Source of the DNA: Marinibacterium sp050389775
Lineage (GTDB): Bacteria > Pseudomonadota > Alphaproteobacteria > Rhodobacterales > Rhodobacteraceae
Assembly: GCF_050389775.1 (NCBI RefSeq)
Contig: NZ_CP177144.1
Span: 3,534,001-3,598,000 of the forward strand
Reading direction: 5' to 3'
DNA: 64,000 bases
Positions 49,930 to 58,852 of this stretch are shown here, piece after piece. Each line of letters begins with the position of its first letter. The first letter of the stretch is position 1. Below the pieces are notes generated by a model. It saw nothing but the letters and a program-made list of their open reading frames with translations. It was not told the DNA's origin and made no database searches. The position numbers were made by a program, and so were the translations under genes.

Positions 49930-52900
49930 GTGGCGCCGGATACCAAGTCCGAGACAGCACCGCAGGACATCGTGGCGATTGCCGCCTCGGCCGGCGGCCT
50001 TGAAGCCACGTCGCTGCTGGCCCAGAACCTGCCGACCGGGCAGAATTGCTGTTACGTCATCGCCCAGCACATGTCGCCGACCCACAAGAGCATGCTGGTC
50101 CAGTTGCTGTCGCGCGAGACCTCGCTGGCCGTCGAGGAAATCCAGAACCCGACCCTGCCGCAGGCCAACACGATCTACATCCCGCCGCCGGGCCATGACG
50201 TGGTCTTTGAAAACGGGTCCTTCGTGCTGCGCAAGCCTTTGGGCCACCCGGCCGCGCCCAAGCCCTCGGCCGACCGGCTGTTCAAGTCGCTGGCCCAGGA
50301 GAAACGCGAACATGCCATCGGCATCGTGCTGTCGGGCACGGGCAGCGACGGCACCTATGGCATCCAGGCCATCCGCGAGGCCAGCGGCATCACCATCGCC
50401 CAGGAGCCGGGCAGTTCGAAATACGACAGCATGCCCGTCTCGGCCATCCGCACCGGCTGTGTCGACCTGACCCTGCCGCCCCAGCAGATCGGCCAGCACC
50501 TGGGCCTGATCCTGCAACGCCCGCGCGACCTGTCCAGCCTGCGGCTGATCCAGGACGACCGCACGCGGAACACCGATCTCTACCAGATCCTGCTGGCCCA
50601 TACGATGGTCGACTTTCGCCAGTACAAGGAAAGCACGATCAACCGGCGCGTCCACCGGCGCATGATCGCCAAGGGCATCGAGGATTTCGACGCCTATGTC
50701 GAGCTGTGCCGGCGGTCGGTCGAAGAGGTCGATGCGCTCTATCGCGACCTGCTGATCTCGGTCACCAGCTTCTTCCGCGATCCCGACCAGTTCGAAGCCC
50801 TGGCCAAGCTGCTGCGCGAGCGTGCCGCCGCCGACGACGATCAGCCGAAGGAGCCGCTGCGCGTCTGGGTGCCCGGCTGTGCCACCGGCGAAGAGGCCTA
50901 TACGATCGCCATCCTGGTGATCGAGGCCCTGGGCGGGCTGGACAATATCGAGAACGACGCGCTGCAGGTCTTTGCCACCGACATCGACCAGCACGCCCTG
51001 GCCGTGGCCCGCAAGGGCAGCTATCCCCCGGCGGCGGCCAGCGACATTCCCCGCGAATATCTCAACCGCTATTTCGAGTTCGGCCAGGAAAGCCTGCTGG
51101 TCAAGCCGAAGCTCAAGAACTTCGTCATGTTCTCGCGCCACAACGTCTTTCAGGATGCGCCCTTCATCTCGGTCGACCTGGTGTCGATCCGCAACGTGCT
51201 GATCTATTTCTCGGCCCGCCTGCAGGAACGGGTGCTGACGCGCATCCAATATGCGCTGAAGGCCGACGGCATGCTGTTGCTGGGCACGTCCGAGACGACC
51301 GGCGTGCAGGAAGACATCTTTGTCCAGGTCGAGCCCACGGCCAAGATCTTCCGCAAGCGGTCCAACCGGCTGACCAACAAGATGGGCCGCAACCTGGTGC
51401 CCTCGTCGCCGCAGATGTACCCGCGCACGCAGGAAAGCTCGGTGCCGGCCGATCACCAGGGCGAAAGCTGGGCCCGGTTCGACGTGCTGGCCCGGGCCGT
51501 GGTGCGCAACGGGCTGGTGACCAACCGCGACCGGTCGGTCCTGAAGATCTACGGCGATATCGCGCCCTTTGCCGAGATGACCCGGCCCATCGCCGGGGGC
51601 ATGACGCTGAACGTGCTGCTCAAGCCGCTGGCCTTCGAATCCGCCTCGATGACGCTGGTCACGCTGAAACAGCGCGAAATGCGCTATGGCCAGTGGCACA
51701 ACATCTCGGGGCGCGATTTCGACATGGTGCGCATGGTGGCCTATCCCCTGCCCGCCCTCGACGACCGCGAGGAAGACCTGGTGCTGATCGGTTTCGTGAC
51801 CGAAATGCGCCCCGAGGCCGAGCCCGACAAGGGGGAATCCAGCGATTACGTCACCCACCTGGAAACCGAGCTGGCGCGGTCGCGCGAGACGCTGCAGGTG
51901 ACGATCGAACAATTGCAGACCTCGAACGAGGAACTGCAATCGGTCAACGAAGAACTGCAATCGGCCAACGAAGAGCTGCAATCGACCAACGAAGAGCTCG
52001 AGACGACCAACGAGGAACTGCAGTCGACCAACGAAGAGCTGATCACGGTCAACGAGGAGCTGCTGGTCAACACGGCCCAGCTGGAACGGATCTCGGCCGA
52101 GCTGCGCGGGCTGATCCACGCCCTGCCGGCCAAGGCCATCATGCTCGACCAGGGGCTGCTGATCCGCCATGCCTCGGCCCAGGCGCTGGCCGATTTCGGC
52201 ATCCGCGACCGGGGCCATTCCTATGGCCATCTCAGCCAGATCAACCTGCCCGCGGGCTATCCGCCGCTGATCGAGATCTGTTCCCAGGCGCTGGTCGACC
52301 GCAAGCCCCGGCGCTTCAATTTCGAGACCGACACCGGCTCCAAGATCCTGTCGGTGGCGCCGCTGATTTCCGGCGATGACCAGCTGATCGGGCTGGTTGT
52401 GCTGGCCGTGACCGACGAGACCGTCGTGCGCCCCGTCCTGCGCGTGCTCAGCCATTTCGGCTCTGTCGGCACCTGGCAATACGATCCGGGCACCAAGACG
52501 GCCTATTGGAGCCAGGAGACCGCGCGCATCCACGGCGTCGATTACGACGGCACGCAACGGTCGCTGGACAGCGCGCTGTCCTATTACCATCCCGACGATC
52601 GCGAACAGGTCGCCCGCCACCTCGAACTGGCCCAGACCACCGGCCAGGGTTTTCAGTACCGCGTGCGGCTGATCCGGCCCGACGGGCGGCTGGTCGTCGT
52701 GGAAGCGGCGGCCTACACGATCACCAACCAGGCCGGCGAGGTGGCCACGGTCATCGGCGTCATGCGCGACCGCTCGCGGTCCTATTACGAAGAGCTTCTG
52801 GCCCAGTTCCACGAGGAAATGTCCGTCGAGAACGAGGTCGGGTTCTATTGCACCGACATCGAGTTCGACGTGCCGACATGGAGCCCCAACCTGCACAGGA

Positions 52901-53205
52901 TACTGGGCTATCCCGAAGACAGCGTGCCGACCTCGGATGCCTTTCTCGACCGGTTTTCGCCCGAGGCGCGCGAGCGGATCCGCAAGGCGCAATCCGAAAC
53001 CATGCGCAACCGCACGCCTATGGATTTCGTCGAGCGGATCACCATGCCCGACGGGTCGGACCGGCTGTGCCGCGGGCGCGGGCGGGTGGCGATCGACGAT
53101 GCCGACCAGGTGACCCACCTTTACGGCTCGCTGCAGATTCTCGAAGACCCCGATGCCGATTCCGCGGCGCCGGACGGTGATACCACCCAGAATGACGAAA
53201 CGTGA
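49930..53205 (+). CDS. CheB-CheR-PAS fusion protein
   Basis: 1091 residues. In order: CheB methylesterase domain without receiver (Ser in IAASAGG, His in IAQHM, Asp in GTGSDGTYG), CheR methyltransferase domain (LLAHTMVDFRQYKESTINRRVHRRM, SVTSFFRDPDQF, SAM loop VPGCATGEEAYTIA), a ~160-residue linker domain, a long coiled coil with near-perfect heptads of N-E-E-L-Q-S-x (about 655-720), and at least two PAS-like domains. No histidine kinase or receiver follows, so it ends in sensors. CheBR-PAS fusions couple glutamate methylation/demethylation of chemoreceptor-like proteins to redox or ligand sensing. GTG 49930 follows GGGGGG. No chemoreceptor or che operon is nearby. Confidence 0.92.
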   Translation: MAPDTKSETAPQDIVAIAASAGGLEATSLLAQNLPTGQNCCYVIAQHMSPTHKSMLVQLLSRETSLAVEEIQNPTLPQANTIYIPPPGHDVVFENGSFVLRKPLGHPAAPKPSADRLFKSLAQEKREHAIGIVLSGTGSDGTYGIQAIREASGITIAQEPGSSKYDSMPVSAIRTGCVDLTLPPQQIGQHLGLILQRPRDLSSLRLIQDDRTRNTDLYQILLAHTMVDFRQYKESTINRRVHRRMIAKGIEDFDAYVELCRRSVEEVDALYRDLLISVTSFFRDPDQFEALAKLLRERAAADDDQPKEPLRVWVPGCATGEEAYTIAILVIEALGGLDNIENDALQVFATDIDQHALAVARKGSYPPAAASDIPREYLNRYFEFGQESLLVKPKLKNFVMFSRHNVFQDAPFISVDLVSIRNVLIYFSARLQERVLTRIQYALKADGMLLLGTSETTGVQEDIFVQVEPTAKIFRKRSNRLTNKMGRNLVPSSPQMYPRTQESSVPADHQGESWARFDVLARAVVRNGLVTNRDRSVLKIYGDIAPFAEMTRPIAGGMTLNVLLKPLAFESASMTLVTLKQREMRYGQWHNISGRDFDMVRMVAYPLPALDDREEDLVLIGFVTEMRPEAEPDKGESSDYVTHLETELARSRETLQVTIEQLQTSNEELQSVNEELQSANEELQSTNEELETTNEELQSTNEELITVNEELLVNTAQLERISAELRGLIHALPAKAIMLDQGLLIRHASAQALADFGIRDRGHSYGHLSQINLPAGYPPLIEICSQALVDRKPRRFNFETDTGSKILSVAPLISGDDQLIGLVVLAVTDETVVRPVLRVLSHFGSVGTWQYDPGTKTAYWSQETARIHGVDYDGTQRSLDSALSYYHPDDREQVARHLELAQTTGQGFQYRVRLIRPDGRLVVVEAAAYTITNQAGEVATVIGVMRDRSRSYYEELLAQFHEEMSVENEVGFYCTDIEFDVPTWSPNLHRILGYPEDSVPTSDAFLDRFSPEARERIRKAQSETMRNRTPMDFVERITMPDGSDRLCRGRGRVAIDDADQVTHLYGSLQILEDPDADSAAPDGDTTQNDET

Positions 53206-53306
53206 TTTCCCTGTGACGCCCCCTTTCTCTCACGGTTAACGATTTTTCAAGGTTCTGCGGGCAAAACCTGATCAACCAAAACGTGTAACAAGCAGACGAC
53301 GGGCAG

Positions 53307-53858
53307 ATGCCAACTTCATTCCAGACTGACGACAGCGCCATCGCGATCTCGCTGTTTCGCGACCTGGCTACCGGGCAATGGTTTGTCGCCCGGATGGACC
53401 TTTCCTTCGGGAACGTGATGCACCAGATGCGGTTCAAATCCGCCTCTCCGCTTGAACAGACCTTTTGCGCGCCCTTCGTCGAGATGCTGGTCAAGTACCT
53501 GCCCCGACGGCCCGACCCGACGGTGCTGGCCGATTCCGGGGTGACATTCAGCCTGTCGCGCGTGGTGCTGAGCGGGCTGCGGGTGATCGCCACGCGGGTG
53601 ATGGACGGCTACCAGACGGTGGTCGTGCGCTTTGCCCGGGCCCTGGGCGCGCTGACCACCCTGCTTGAGCCGCAATACCGGCCCGACCAGAACATCGACA
53701 TGCCCACGCAGCTGGGTGATGCGGCCGGCGGCTCAGCCCTGTCGGGCAACCCGGCCGAAGACCTGCACCAAGGCGGCGCGGCGTCGGGGCCACTGGACGA
53801 TCGGCCCGTCGAAGCCACCCTGCCCCTGCGCCCCCCGGGCACCGCCCGCCGACACTGA
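53307..53858 (+). CDS. Unknown protein downstream of the CheB-CheR fusion
   Basis: 183 residues, soluble, no signal. The first ~115 residues look folded (SAIAISLFRDLATGQWFVARMDLSFGNVMHQMRF, PLEQTFCAPFVEMLVKYL, GVTFSLSRVVLSGLRVIATRVMDGYQTVVVRFARALGALTTLLEP); the last ~60 are low-complexity Gly/Ala/Asp/Pro. I do not recognise the fold. It follows the CheB-CheR-PAS gene by 101 bp in the same direction. Only a weak ribosome binding site (GGGCAG) precedes ATG 53307. Codon use looks like the neighbours, so I accept it as real. Confidence 0.6.
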   Translation: MPTSFQTDDSAIAISLFRDLATGQWFVARMDLSFGNVMHQMRFKSASPLEQTFCAPFVEMLVKYLPRRPDPTVLADSGVTFSLSRVVLSGLRVIATRVMDGYQTVVVRFARALGALTTLLEPQYRPDQNIDMPTQLGDAAGGSALSGNPAEDLHQGGAASGPLDDRPVEATLPLRPPGTARRH

Positions 53859-53969
53859 GTCCCCCCGCCCCGGACCGCGTTTGATCCGATGGGGTCACTC
53901 CAGGTTCGCGCGCAGTGTGTATTTTGGCCGGGCACTGGCCCGGCAGCCTGGCCCTCGAAGCGAACAGCC

Positions 53970-54095
53970 ATAGGCCATAGGCCATAGGCCATAGGCCATA
54001 GGCCATAGGCCACAGGCCACAGGCCACAGGCCTCAGGCCTCAGGCCTCAGGCCTCAGGCCTCAGGCCTCAGGCCTCAGGCCTCAGGCCTCAGGCC
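53970..54095. repeat. 7-bp tandem array in three homogeneous blocks, 18 copies
   Basis: ATAGGCC x 6 (53970-54011), then ACAGGCC x 3 (54012-54032), then TCAGGCC x 9 (54033-54095), with no interruption. The first two bases change only at block borders. The last block contains AGGCCT palindromes every 7 bp. Confidence 0.95.
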
Positions 54096-54388
54096 TCAGA
54101 TCGGGACCACGCGGCCTTGCAGCGGTCAAGCCCATCTTCCGGAGATAGCACCGTTGCCCCCGGTTCTGGTCGATTGCCCTCGGACGACCAAGCCCCCATC
54201 GCTCAGCCCCCAAGAACCCGGCGCAGATCCAACCCCATAAACCCGGCGCAGATCGCGACCGGGATTTTTCTTTCCTGCCGTTGCGTGAAAACCGAATGGG
54301 CCCCCGTGGCCGGAGCTTTACGCCGGGAAACCGCTTCGCCGGAACGACAAAACAACCTTAAGGCGAATCACCCGGGCCTTTCAGAGGC

Positions 54389-54544
54389 GCGTTCACCCCA
54401 ATCACGACCGGCCTGCGTTCACAACGGGCGCCACAGACCCACGTTCATCCAAAGCACCATCGGCCCCCGTTCAACTCGGGCACTATGGGCCAGCGCTTAC
54501 GCGGAACACCAAAGGCCCGCGCTCACACGGAGCACCACGGGCCC
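54389..54544. repeat. Degenerate 26-bp tandem array
   Basis: About six diverged units of 24-27 bp, each starting GCGTTCA or GCGCTCAC-like and ending in GGCCC/GGCCT; core words CGGAACACCAAAGGCCC and CGGAGCACCACGGGCCC. Borders are approximate. Confidence 0.6.
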
Positions 54545-54562
54545 GCGTACACCCTGCGCATG

Positions 54563-56488
54563 TCACGCCCGGCTGGCCATCCCGTCGCAGTTCCAATTGG
54601 CGCAAGCCGCCAGTTCGGCGGCCGGCATCGGCTTGCCAAAGAGATACCCCTGGGCAATCGTGTCGCCGATCCCGGCGATCATCTCGGCCTGGCTTTCCGT
54701 CTCGACCCCCTCGACCACCACGTCGGTGCCAAGCGCATGGCCCAGCGACACGATGCTCGACACGATCTCGCGGTCGCGCCGGTTGGTGTCGATATGGGCC
54801 ACGAAGCTGCGGTCGATCTTCAGCCGCGTGACCGGCAGGTCCTTGAGCAGCGACAGCGTGGAAAAGCCCGTGCCGAAGTCGTCCAACGCGATCTGCAGGC
54901 CCAGCTCGCGCAGCCGCGCCAGTGACCGCCGGCCTGGGTCATCGGCCAGCAGCAACATGCTTTCGGTCAGCTCGATCACCAGGTCGCCCGTCGACACGCC
55001 GAATTCCTCACAGCAATCGCTGAGGAACCGCACGAAGCCCGGCTCGGTCAGCGTGGCCGCCGAGACATTGACCGAGATCGGCAGCCGCCCCCGGGCGCGT
55101 TCGTTCCAATCGGCCATCTGGGCGCAGACCTTGCGGATGATCGCCCGGTCGATCTCGCGGATCATGCCATTGGTCTCGGCCGTCGAGATGAAGGCCGCCG
55201 GGCGCAACAACCCATGGCGCGGATGCTGCCAGCGGCAGAGCGCCTCGGCCCCGATCATCTCGCGCGTGGCGAGATCGACGATCGGCTGGTAATAGGGCAC
55301 GAAACAATCGTCGCCCACCGCATCGTCGAGATCCTCGGCATGGAACTCGGCCGTCGAGGGCCGTTCCAGCGCGGCGCGGGCGGCGGCAAAGAGCGACACG
55401 CGGTTCCGCCCCAGCTGCTTGGATTGGTACATCGCCGCATCGGCCCGGCCCAGCAGCTCTTCGAAATGCAGCCCGTCCTCGGGAAAGAGACTGGCGCCGA
55501 CGCTGACACTCAGCCGCAGGGTCTCGTCCTGGATGGCAAAGGGCAAGGACAGCGCGCCGCGGATTTCCTCGGCCAGGGCATGCACCGCATCGGGGCCGGC
55601 AACGTCTTCGGCCACAACGACAAATTCGTCACCACCCAGGCGCGAGATGATGTCGCCCAGGGGCACGATGCCACGCAGGGTCTCGGCCACATGGGTCAGC
55701 ACCTCGTCGCCGAACTGGTGACCGCGCCGGTCGTTGAGGCTTTTGAAATCGTCGAGATCGAGCAGCAGCAGGCCCAGGTTCTGGCCTGCCCCGCGGCAGC
55801 GTTCGATGGCCTGCTCGGCCTCGGCCTCGAGGTAGCGGCGATTGAACAGGCCGGTCAGCGGATCCTGCAGGGCGCTGCGTTCCAGTTCCTTCTTGGTCAT
55901 GACCAGGTCGGACACATCGAAGGCCGCGAAGGTATATCCCGTCACGGCCCCGGCGGCATCGCGCAGGGCCCGGACCATGATCTGTTCGGGAAACAGGCTG
56001 CCGTCGGCGCGCTGGCCCCAGGTCTGCTGGCTCCAGGCCTTGCCCCGGTCGGCGCTGTGCCGGGCGTCTTCCCAGAAATCGTATTCCGCCACGCCCTGCA
56101 ACGCGCCGATCTCGTCGAATCGGCGGCCGGTCAGCTGGTCTTCGGGCAGGTCGACCAGGGCGCGGAAGGCGGTGTTGCAGCGCAGGATGCGACCCTGGGG
56201 ATCGAGGATGACAGTGACCTCGGGGCGCTGCTGGAAGAAGCTTTCGACCTCGCTGCGGCGCAGGCCCGCAAGGCCCGGCAATCGCAGCCCCGCCCCGGCC
56301 GGTTGGCCCGTGAAGACCCAGCGCAAAAGGATCAGCCCGACCACCAGCACGGCGCCCCATTCCAGCGCCCGGATCCAGGGCGTGGCGGTGGCGGCCGGCC
56401 CGGCGATCAGCGACCAGAGCACCGGCAGGATGGCAATCAGGGACAGGCGCAGCAGCGCCGGGCCGGACATCGGTTTGCCTTGCTGCAT
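54563..56488 (-). CDS. Membrane GGDEF-EAL c-di-GMP protein with PAS domain
   Basis: 641 residues from ATG 56488 (GAGGAA upstream). Two N-terminal spans (LLRLSLIAILPVLWSLIAGPA and IRALEWGAVLVVGLILLRWVF), a PAS domain (VTVILDPQGRILRCNTAFRALV), a GGDEF domain with intact SRLGGDEFVVVAED, and an EAL domain with GAEALCRWQHP, the Mg-binding Asn and Glu regions, and DDFGTGFSTLSLL. Both catalytic signatures look intact, so it could make and break cyclic di-GMP. No RxxD inhibitory site is clear before GGDEF. It is convergent with the unknown gene at 53307. It regulates motility or biofilm in general; here the nearby CheB-CheR fusion is the only hint. Confidence 0.92.
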   Translation of the reverse strand: MQQGKPMSGPALLRLSLIAILPVLWSLIAGPAATATPWIRALEWGAVLVVGLILLRWVFTGQPAGAGLRLPGLAGLRRSEVESFFQQRPEVTVILDPQGRILRCNTAFRALVDLPEDQLTGRRFDEIGALQGVAEYDFWEDARHSADRGKAWSQQTWGQRADGSLFPEQIMVRALRDAAGAVTGYTFAAFDVSDLVMTKKELERSALQDPLTGLFNRRYLEAEAEQAIERCRGAGQNLGLLLLDLDDFKSLNDRRGHQFGDEVLTHVAETLRGIVPLGDIISRLGGDEFVVVAEDVAGPDAVHALAEEIRGALSLPFAIQDETLRLSVSVGASLFPEDGLHFEELLGRADAAMYQSKQLGRNRVSLFAAARAALERPSTAEFHAEDLDDAVGDDCFVPYYQPIVDLATREMIGAEALCRWQHPRHGLLRPAAFISTAETNGMIREIDRAIIRKVCAQMADWNERARGRLPISVNVSAATLTEPGFVRFLSDCCEEFGVSTGDLVIELTESMLLLADDPGRRSLARLRELGLQIALDDFGTGFSTLSLLKDLPVTRLKIDRSFVAHIDTNRRDREIVSSIVSLGHALGTDVVVEGVETESQAEMIAGIGDTIAQGYLFGKPMPAAELAACANWNCDGMASRA

Positions 56489-56904
56489 CACCACGTTCCT
56501 CGTCACACCCAACGGGCGCCCCCTGGGCCGCCGACCCGCCGCCGGCGCCCTTGCCAATCGCCCGGGCCGGGGCGTCCCCGGCAACAGCCGGCACGGCCGC
56601 CCATGCCGCCAGCCGTCACGGCCAAAGTCGGCGCACAATGTCACCGGCCAAATCAGCGCCCCAACTCGGCGCTCGATGTCTCTGGCCAGGTCAGCGCCAA
56701 GGTCGGCGGCCGCATCCCTGCCGCGCGCCCCGACAATCGCCCGAGGCACACCCTGTCCGGACCCGATCCGGAGACCCGGATTTGATCCGATTTCCGCATA
56801 TCAGGCACCGCAAGTATTAACAAAAGCTTAAGGCAAGTGTCGCGTGCTCATTTGTGACAACACAACCTGACCGTGCACACCCACCCCGAGCCGGTAGCCG
56901 GGGA
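56489..56904. other. Intergenic gap between the GGDEF-EAL and SDR genes
   Basis: 416 bp. About 56615-56720 has three loose copies of a ~36 bp unit with GGCCAAA/GGCCAGG and CGGCGC. The part 56800-56880 is AT-richer (AAGTATTAACAAAAGC) and may hold the promoter of the GGDEF-EAL gene. No gene seen. Confidence 0.4.
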
Positions 56905-57684
56905 TCAGATCTCGTCGATGGCCTCAAGGCTCTCGGGCAGGATCTGGCCGCCGTCGACGACGATCTGCTGGCCGGTGATGTAACCGGCCTCGTCCGAGGC
57001 GAAGAACAGCGCGGCATTGCCGATGTCCTCGACCGCGCCCAGCCGTTTGAGCGGGATCGATGCGGCCATCGTGTCGAGATAGTCCTGGCCCAGGTCCTGC
57101 AGGCCCTCGGTATAGATGTTGCCCGGCATGACGGCATTGATCGTCGTGCCATAGCGGGCCAGTTCCATCGCCGCGGTCTTGAGAAAGCCGAGCTGGCCGG
57201 ATTTCGACGCGCCGTAATGGGCCCAGCCGGGATAGCCCGTGACCGGCCCGGTGATCGACGAGGTCAGCACCACCCGGCCCCGGCCGGCAGCCTCGAAGGC
57301 CGGGATGCAGGCCTTGACGCAGAGAAAGGTGCTCTTGAGATTGGTGTTCATCACGCCGTCCCAATCCTCGGGCGACATGTCGACCAGCTTGACCTGCGGG
57401 AAGATCCCGGCATTGGCGCAGAGGATGTCGACCCCGCCAAAGGCCGCGCGGGTGGCGGCGACCATGGCCTGCACGCTGTCCCAATCGGCCACGTCGGTCT
57501 GGTGAAAGGCCGCGGTGCCACCGGCCTCTTCGATGGCGGCCACGGCTGCGGCCCCGGCCTCGGCCCCGCGGGCGGCGATCATGACCCGCGCGCCCTGGGC
57601 CGCAAAGACCCGGGCGATGCCCAGGCCGATGCCCTTTGACCCGCCGGTGACGATGGTGGATTTGCCCGCGATGGATGTCAGCAT
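56905..57684 (-). CDS. SDR-family NAD(P)-dependent oxidoreductase
   Basis: 259 residues: nucleotide motif TGGSKGIGLGIA, NAG in ANAGIF, catalytic Ser in LTSSITG and YxxxK in HYGASKSGQ, and the ending VVDGGQILPESLEAIDEI. ATG 57684 follows AGGAAGGA, which decides the start. It belongs to the classical FabG/3-oxoacyl or sugar dehydrogenase-like group; the substrate cannot be told. It is divergent from the kinase gene at 57851, with a 166 bp shared region. Confidence 0.9.
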   Translation of the reverse strand: MLTSIAGKSTIVTGGSKGIGLGIARVFAAQGARVMIAARGAEAGAAAVAAIEEAGGTAAFHQTDVADWDSVQAMVAATRAAFGGVDILCANAGIFPQVKLVDMSPEDWDGVMNTNLKSTFLCVKACIPAFEAAGRGRVVLTSSITGPVTGYPGWAHYGASKSGQLGFLKTAAMELARYGTTINAVMPGNIYTEGLQDLGQDYLDTMAASIPLKRLGAVEDIGNAALFFASDEAGYITGQQIVVDGGQILPESLEAIDEI

Positions 57685-57850
57685 GCCGGTTCCTTCCTGG
57701 TCGCTTTCCCTGGTGATTGTGGCTGCTTTTGCGGCAGCGCCCGGCCACTGAACCCGGGGCATGGCCGGCGGGGCAAGGCTCGGGCTTGTCGCGGGCGGCC
57801 GGGGATCTTAGCGAGGATGGGGAACGCCGAAAGATGAGGCAGGCAGGCAG

Positions 57851-58852
57851 ATGACCGGACTATACGACGAGGCTTTCGTGGAACGGCTGCGCCAGGGCGC
57901 GCTGGGGCTGGCCGGGCAATGGGGGCTGGGCCCCGGCACCGATGTGCAGCTGCTGACCCTGTCGGAAAACGCCACCTTCCTGGCCCGCGATCCGGCCCGC
58001 CCGGCGCCCGTCATCCTGCGCGTGCACCGGCCCGATTACCACACCCGGGCCGAGATCGAGAGCGAGCTGGCCTGGATCGGGGCGCTGCGGGCCGAGGGGA
58101 CGGTTGACACGCCCGAGGTGCTGGAGCTGGCCGGAGGCGGCCAGATCGCGGCGTTTCAGGACGGGGCGCAGACCCGGCACGTGGTGGGGTTTGCCTTCAT
58201 GGAGGGGGCCGAGCCGGATGCCGATGCGCGGCTGGTGCCCGGGTTCGAGATGCTGGGCGCGATTTCGGCGCGGCTGCATGGCCAGGCCCGGCGCTGGCAC
58301 CCGCCGGCGGGGTTCACGCGCAAGACCTGGAACTGGGACACGGCCTTTGGCCCGGCACCGCTCTGGGGCGACTGGCGGGCCGCGCTGGGGTTGGACCCTG
58401 CAGGCCAGGCGGTGCTGGACCGGCTCTCCGCCACCTTGCGGAGCCGGCTCGCGGCCTACGGGGCCGGGCCGGACCGCTTCGGGCTGGTCCATGCGGATCT
58501 GCGGCTGGCCAACCTGCTGGTCTCAGGCGACCGGCTGGGGGTGATCGATTTCGACGATTGCGGGTTTTCCTGGTTCGCCTACGATTTTGCCGCCGCGATT
58601 TCCTTCCTGGAAACCGAGGATTACATCCCCGACCTGCAGGCGGCCTGGCTGCGGGGCTATCGCAGCGTGGCGCCTTTCGGGGCCGAGCACGAGGCCATGC
58701 TGCCGACCTTCATCCTGTTCCGCCGGCTGCTGCTGACCGCCTGGATCGCCAGCCATGCGGAAACCGAAACCGCGGCCTGGGCCGGGCTGGATGCCTTTAC
58801 CCAGGGCACGGTGGCGCTGGCCCGGGCCTACCTGGCGGAACAGCCGGCATGA
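57851..58852 (+). CDS. Phosphotransferase (APH/choline-kinase-like), likely amine or hydroxylysine kinase
   Basis: 333 residues of the aminoglycoside phosphotransferase/homoserine kinase II family: ATP-binding N-lobe (LLTLSENATFLARDPARPAPVILRVHRPD), catalytic loop HADLRLANLL, and metal site IDFDDCGFSWFAYDFA. It overlaps the aminotransferase gene by 4 nt (ATGA), a coupling that recalls hydroxylysine kinase plus phospho-lyase pairs. It probably phosphorylates a small hydroxyl-amino compound such as 5-hydroxylysine or ethanolamine; this is inference from the pair. ATG 57851 has AGGCAGGCAG in front. Confidence 0.85.
   Translation: MTGLYDEAFVERLRQGALGLAGQWGLGPGTDVQLLTLSENATFLARDPARPAPVILRVHRPDYHTRAEIESELAWIGALRAEGTVDTPEVLELAGGGQIAAFQDGAQTRHVVGFAFMEGAEPDADARLVPGFEMLGAISARLHGQARRWHPPAGFTRKTWNWDTAFGPAPLWGDWRAALGLDPAGQAVLDRLSATLRSRLAAYGAGPDRFGLVHADLRLANLLVSGDRLGVIDFDDCGFSWFAYDFAAAISFLETEDYIPDLQAAWLRGYRSVAPFGAEHEAMLPTFILFRRLLLTAWIASHAETETAAWAGLDAFTQGTVALARAYLAEQPA

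Larger units (their letters stand above)
53859..54562. other. 704 bp intergenic region with two tandem arrays
   Basis: Between two convergent genes. It holds the 7-bp array (53970-54095) and the 26-bp array (54389-54544), with unremarkable sequence between them. No credible gene; frames through the 7-bp array encode a G-L-W-P-M-A-Y type heptad on the minus strand. Confidence 0.6.

Noticed and set aside
49402..53118. Long antisense frame of 1238 codons opposite the CheB-CheR-PAS gene
   Set aside because: High GC and the heptad repeats keep the opposite strand open; its translation is His/Gln/Gly/Val-rich, has no ribosome binding site and no recognisable domain.
53548..54027. Minus-strand frame with G-L-W-P-M-A-Y heptads
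   Set aside because: Produced by the 7-bp array; no start with a ribosome binding site, and it overlaps the end of the gene at 53307.
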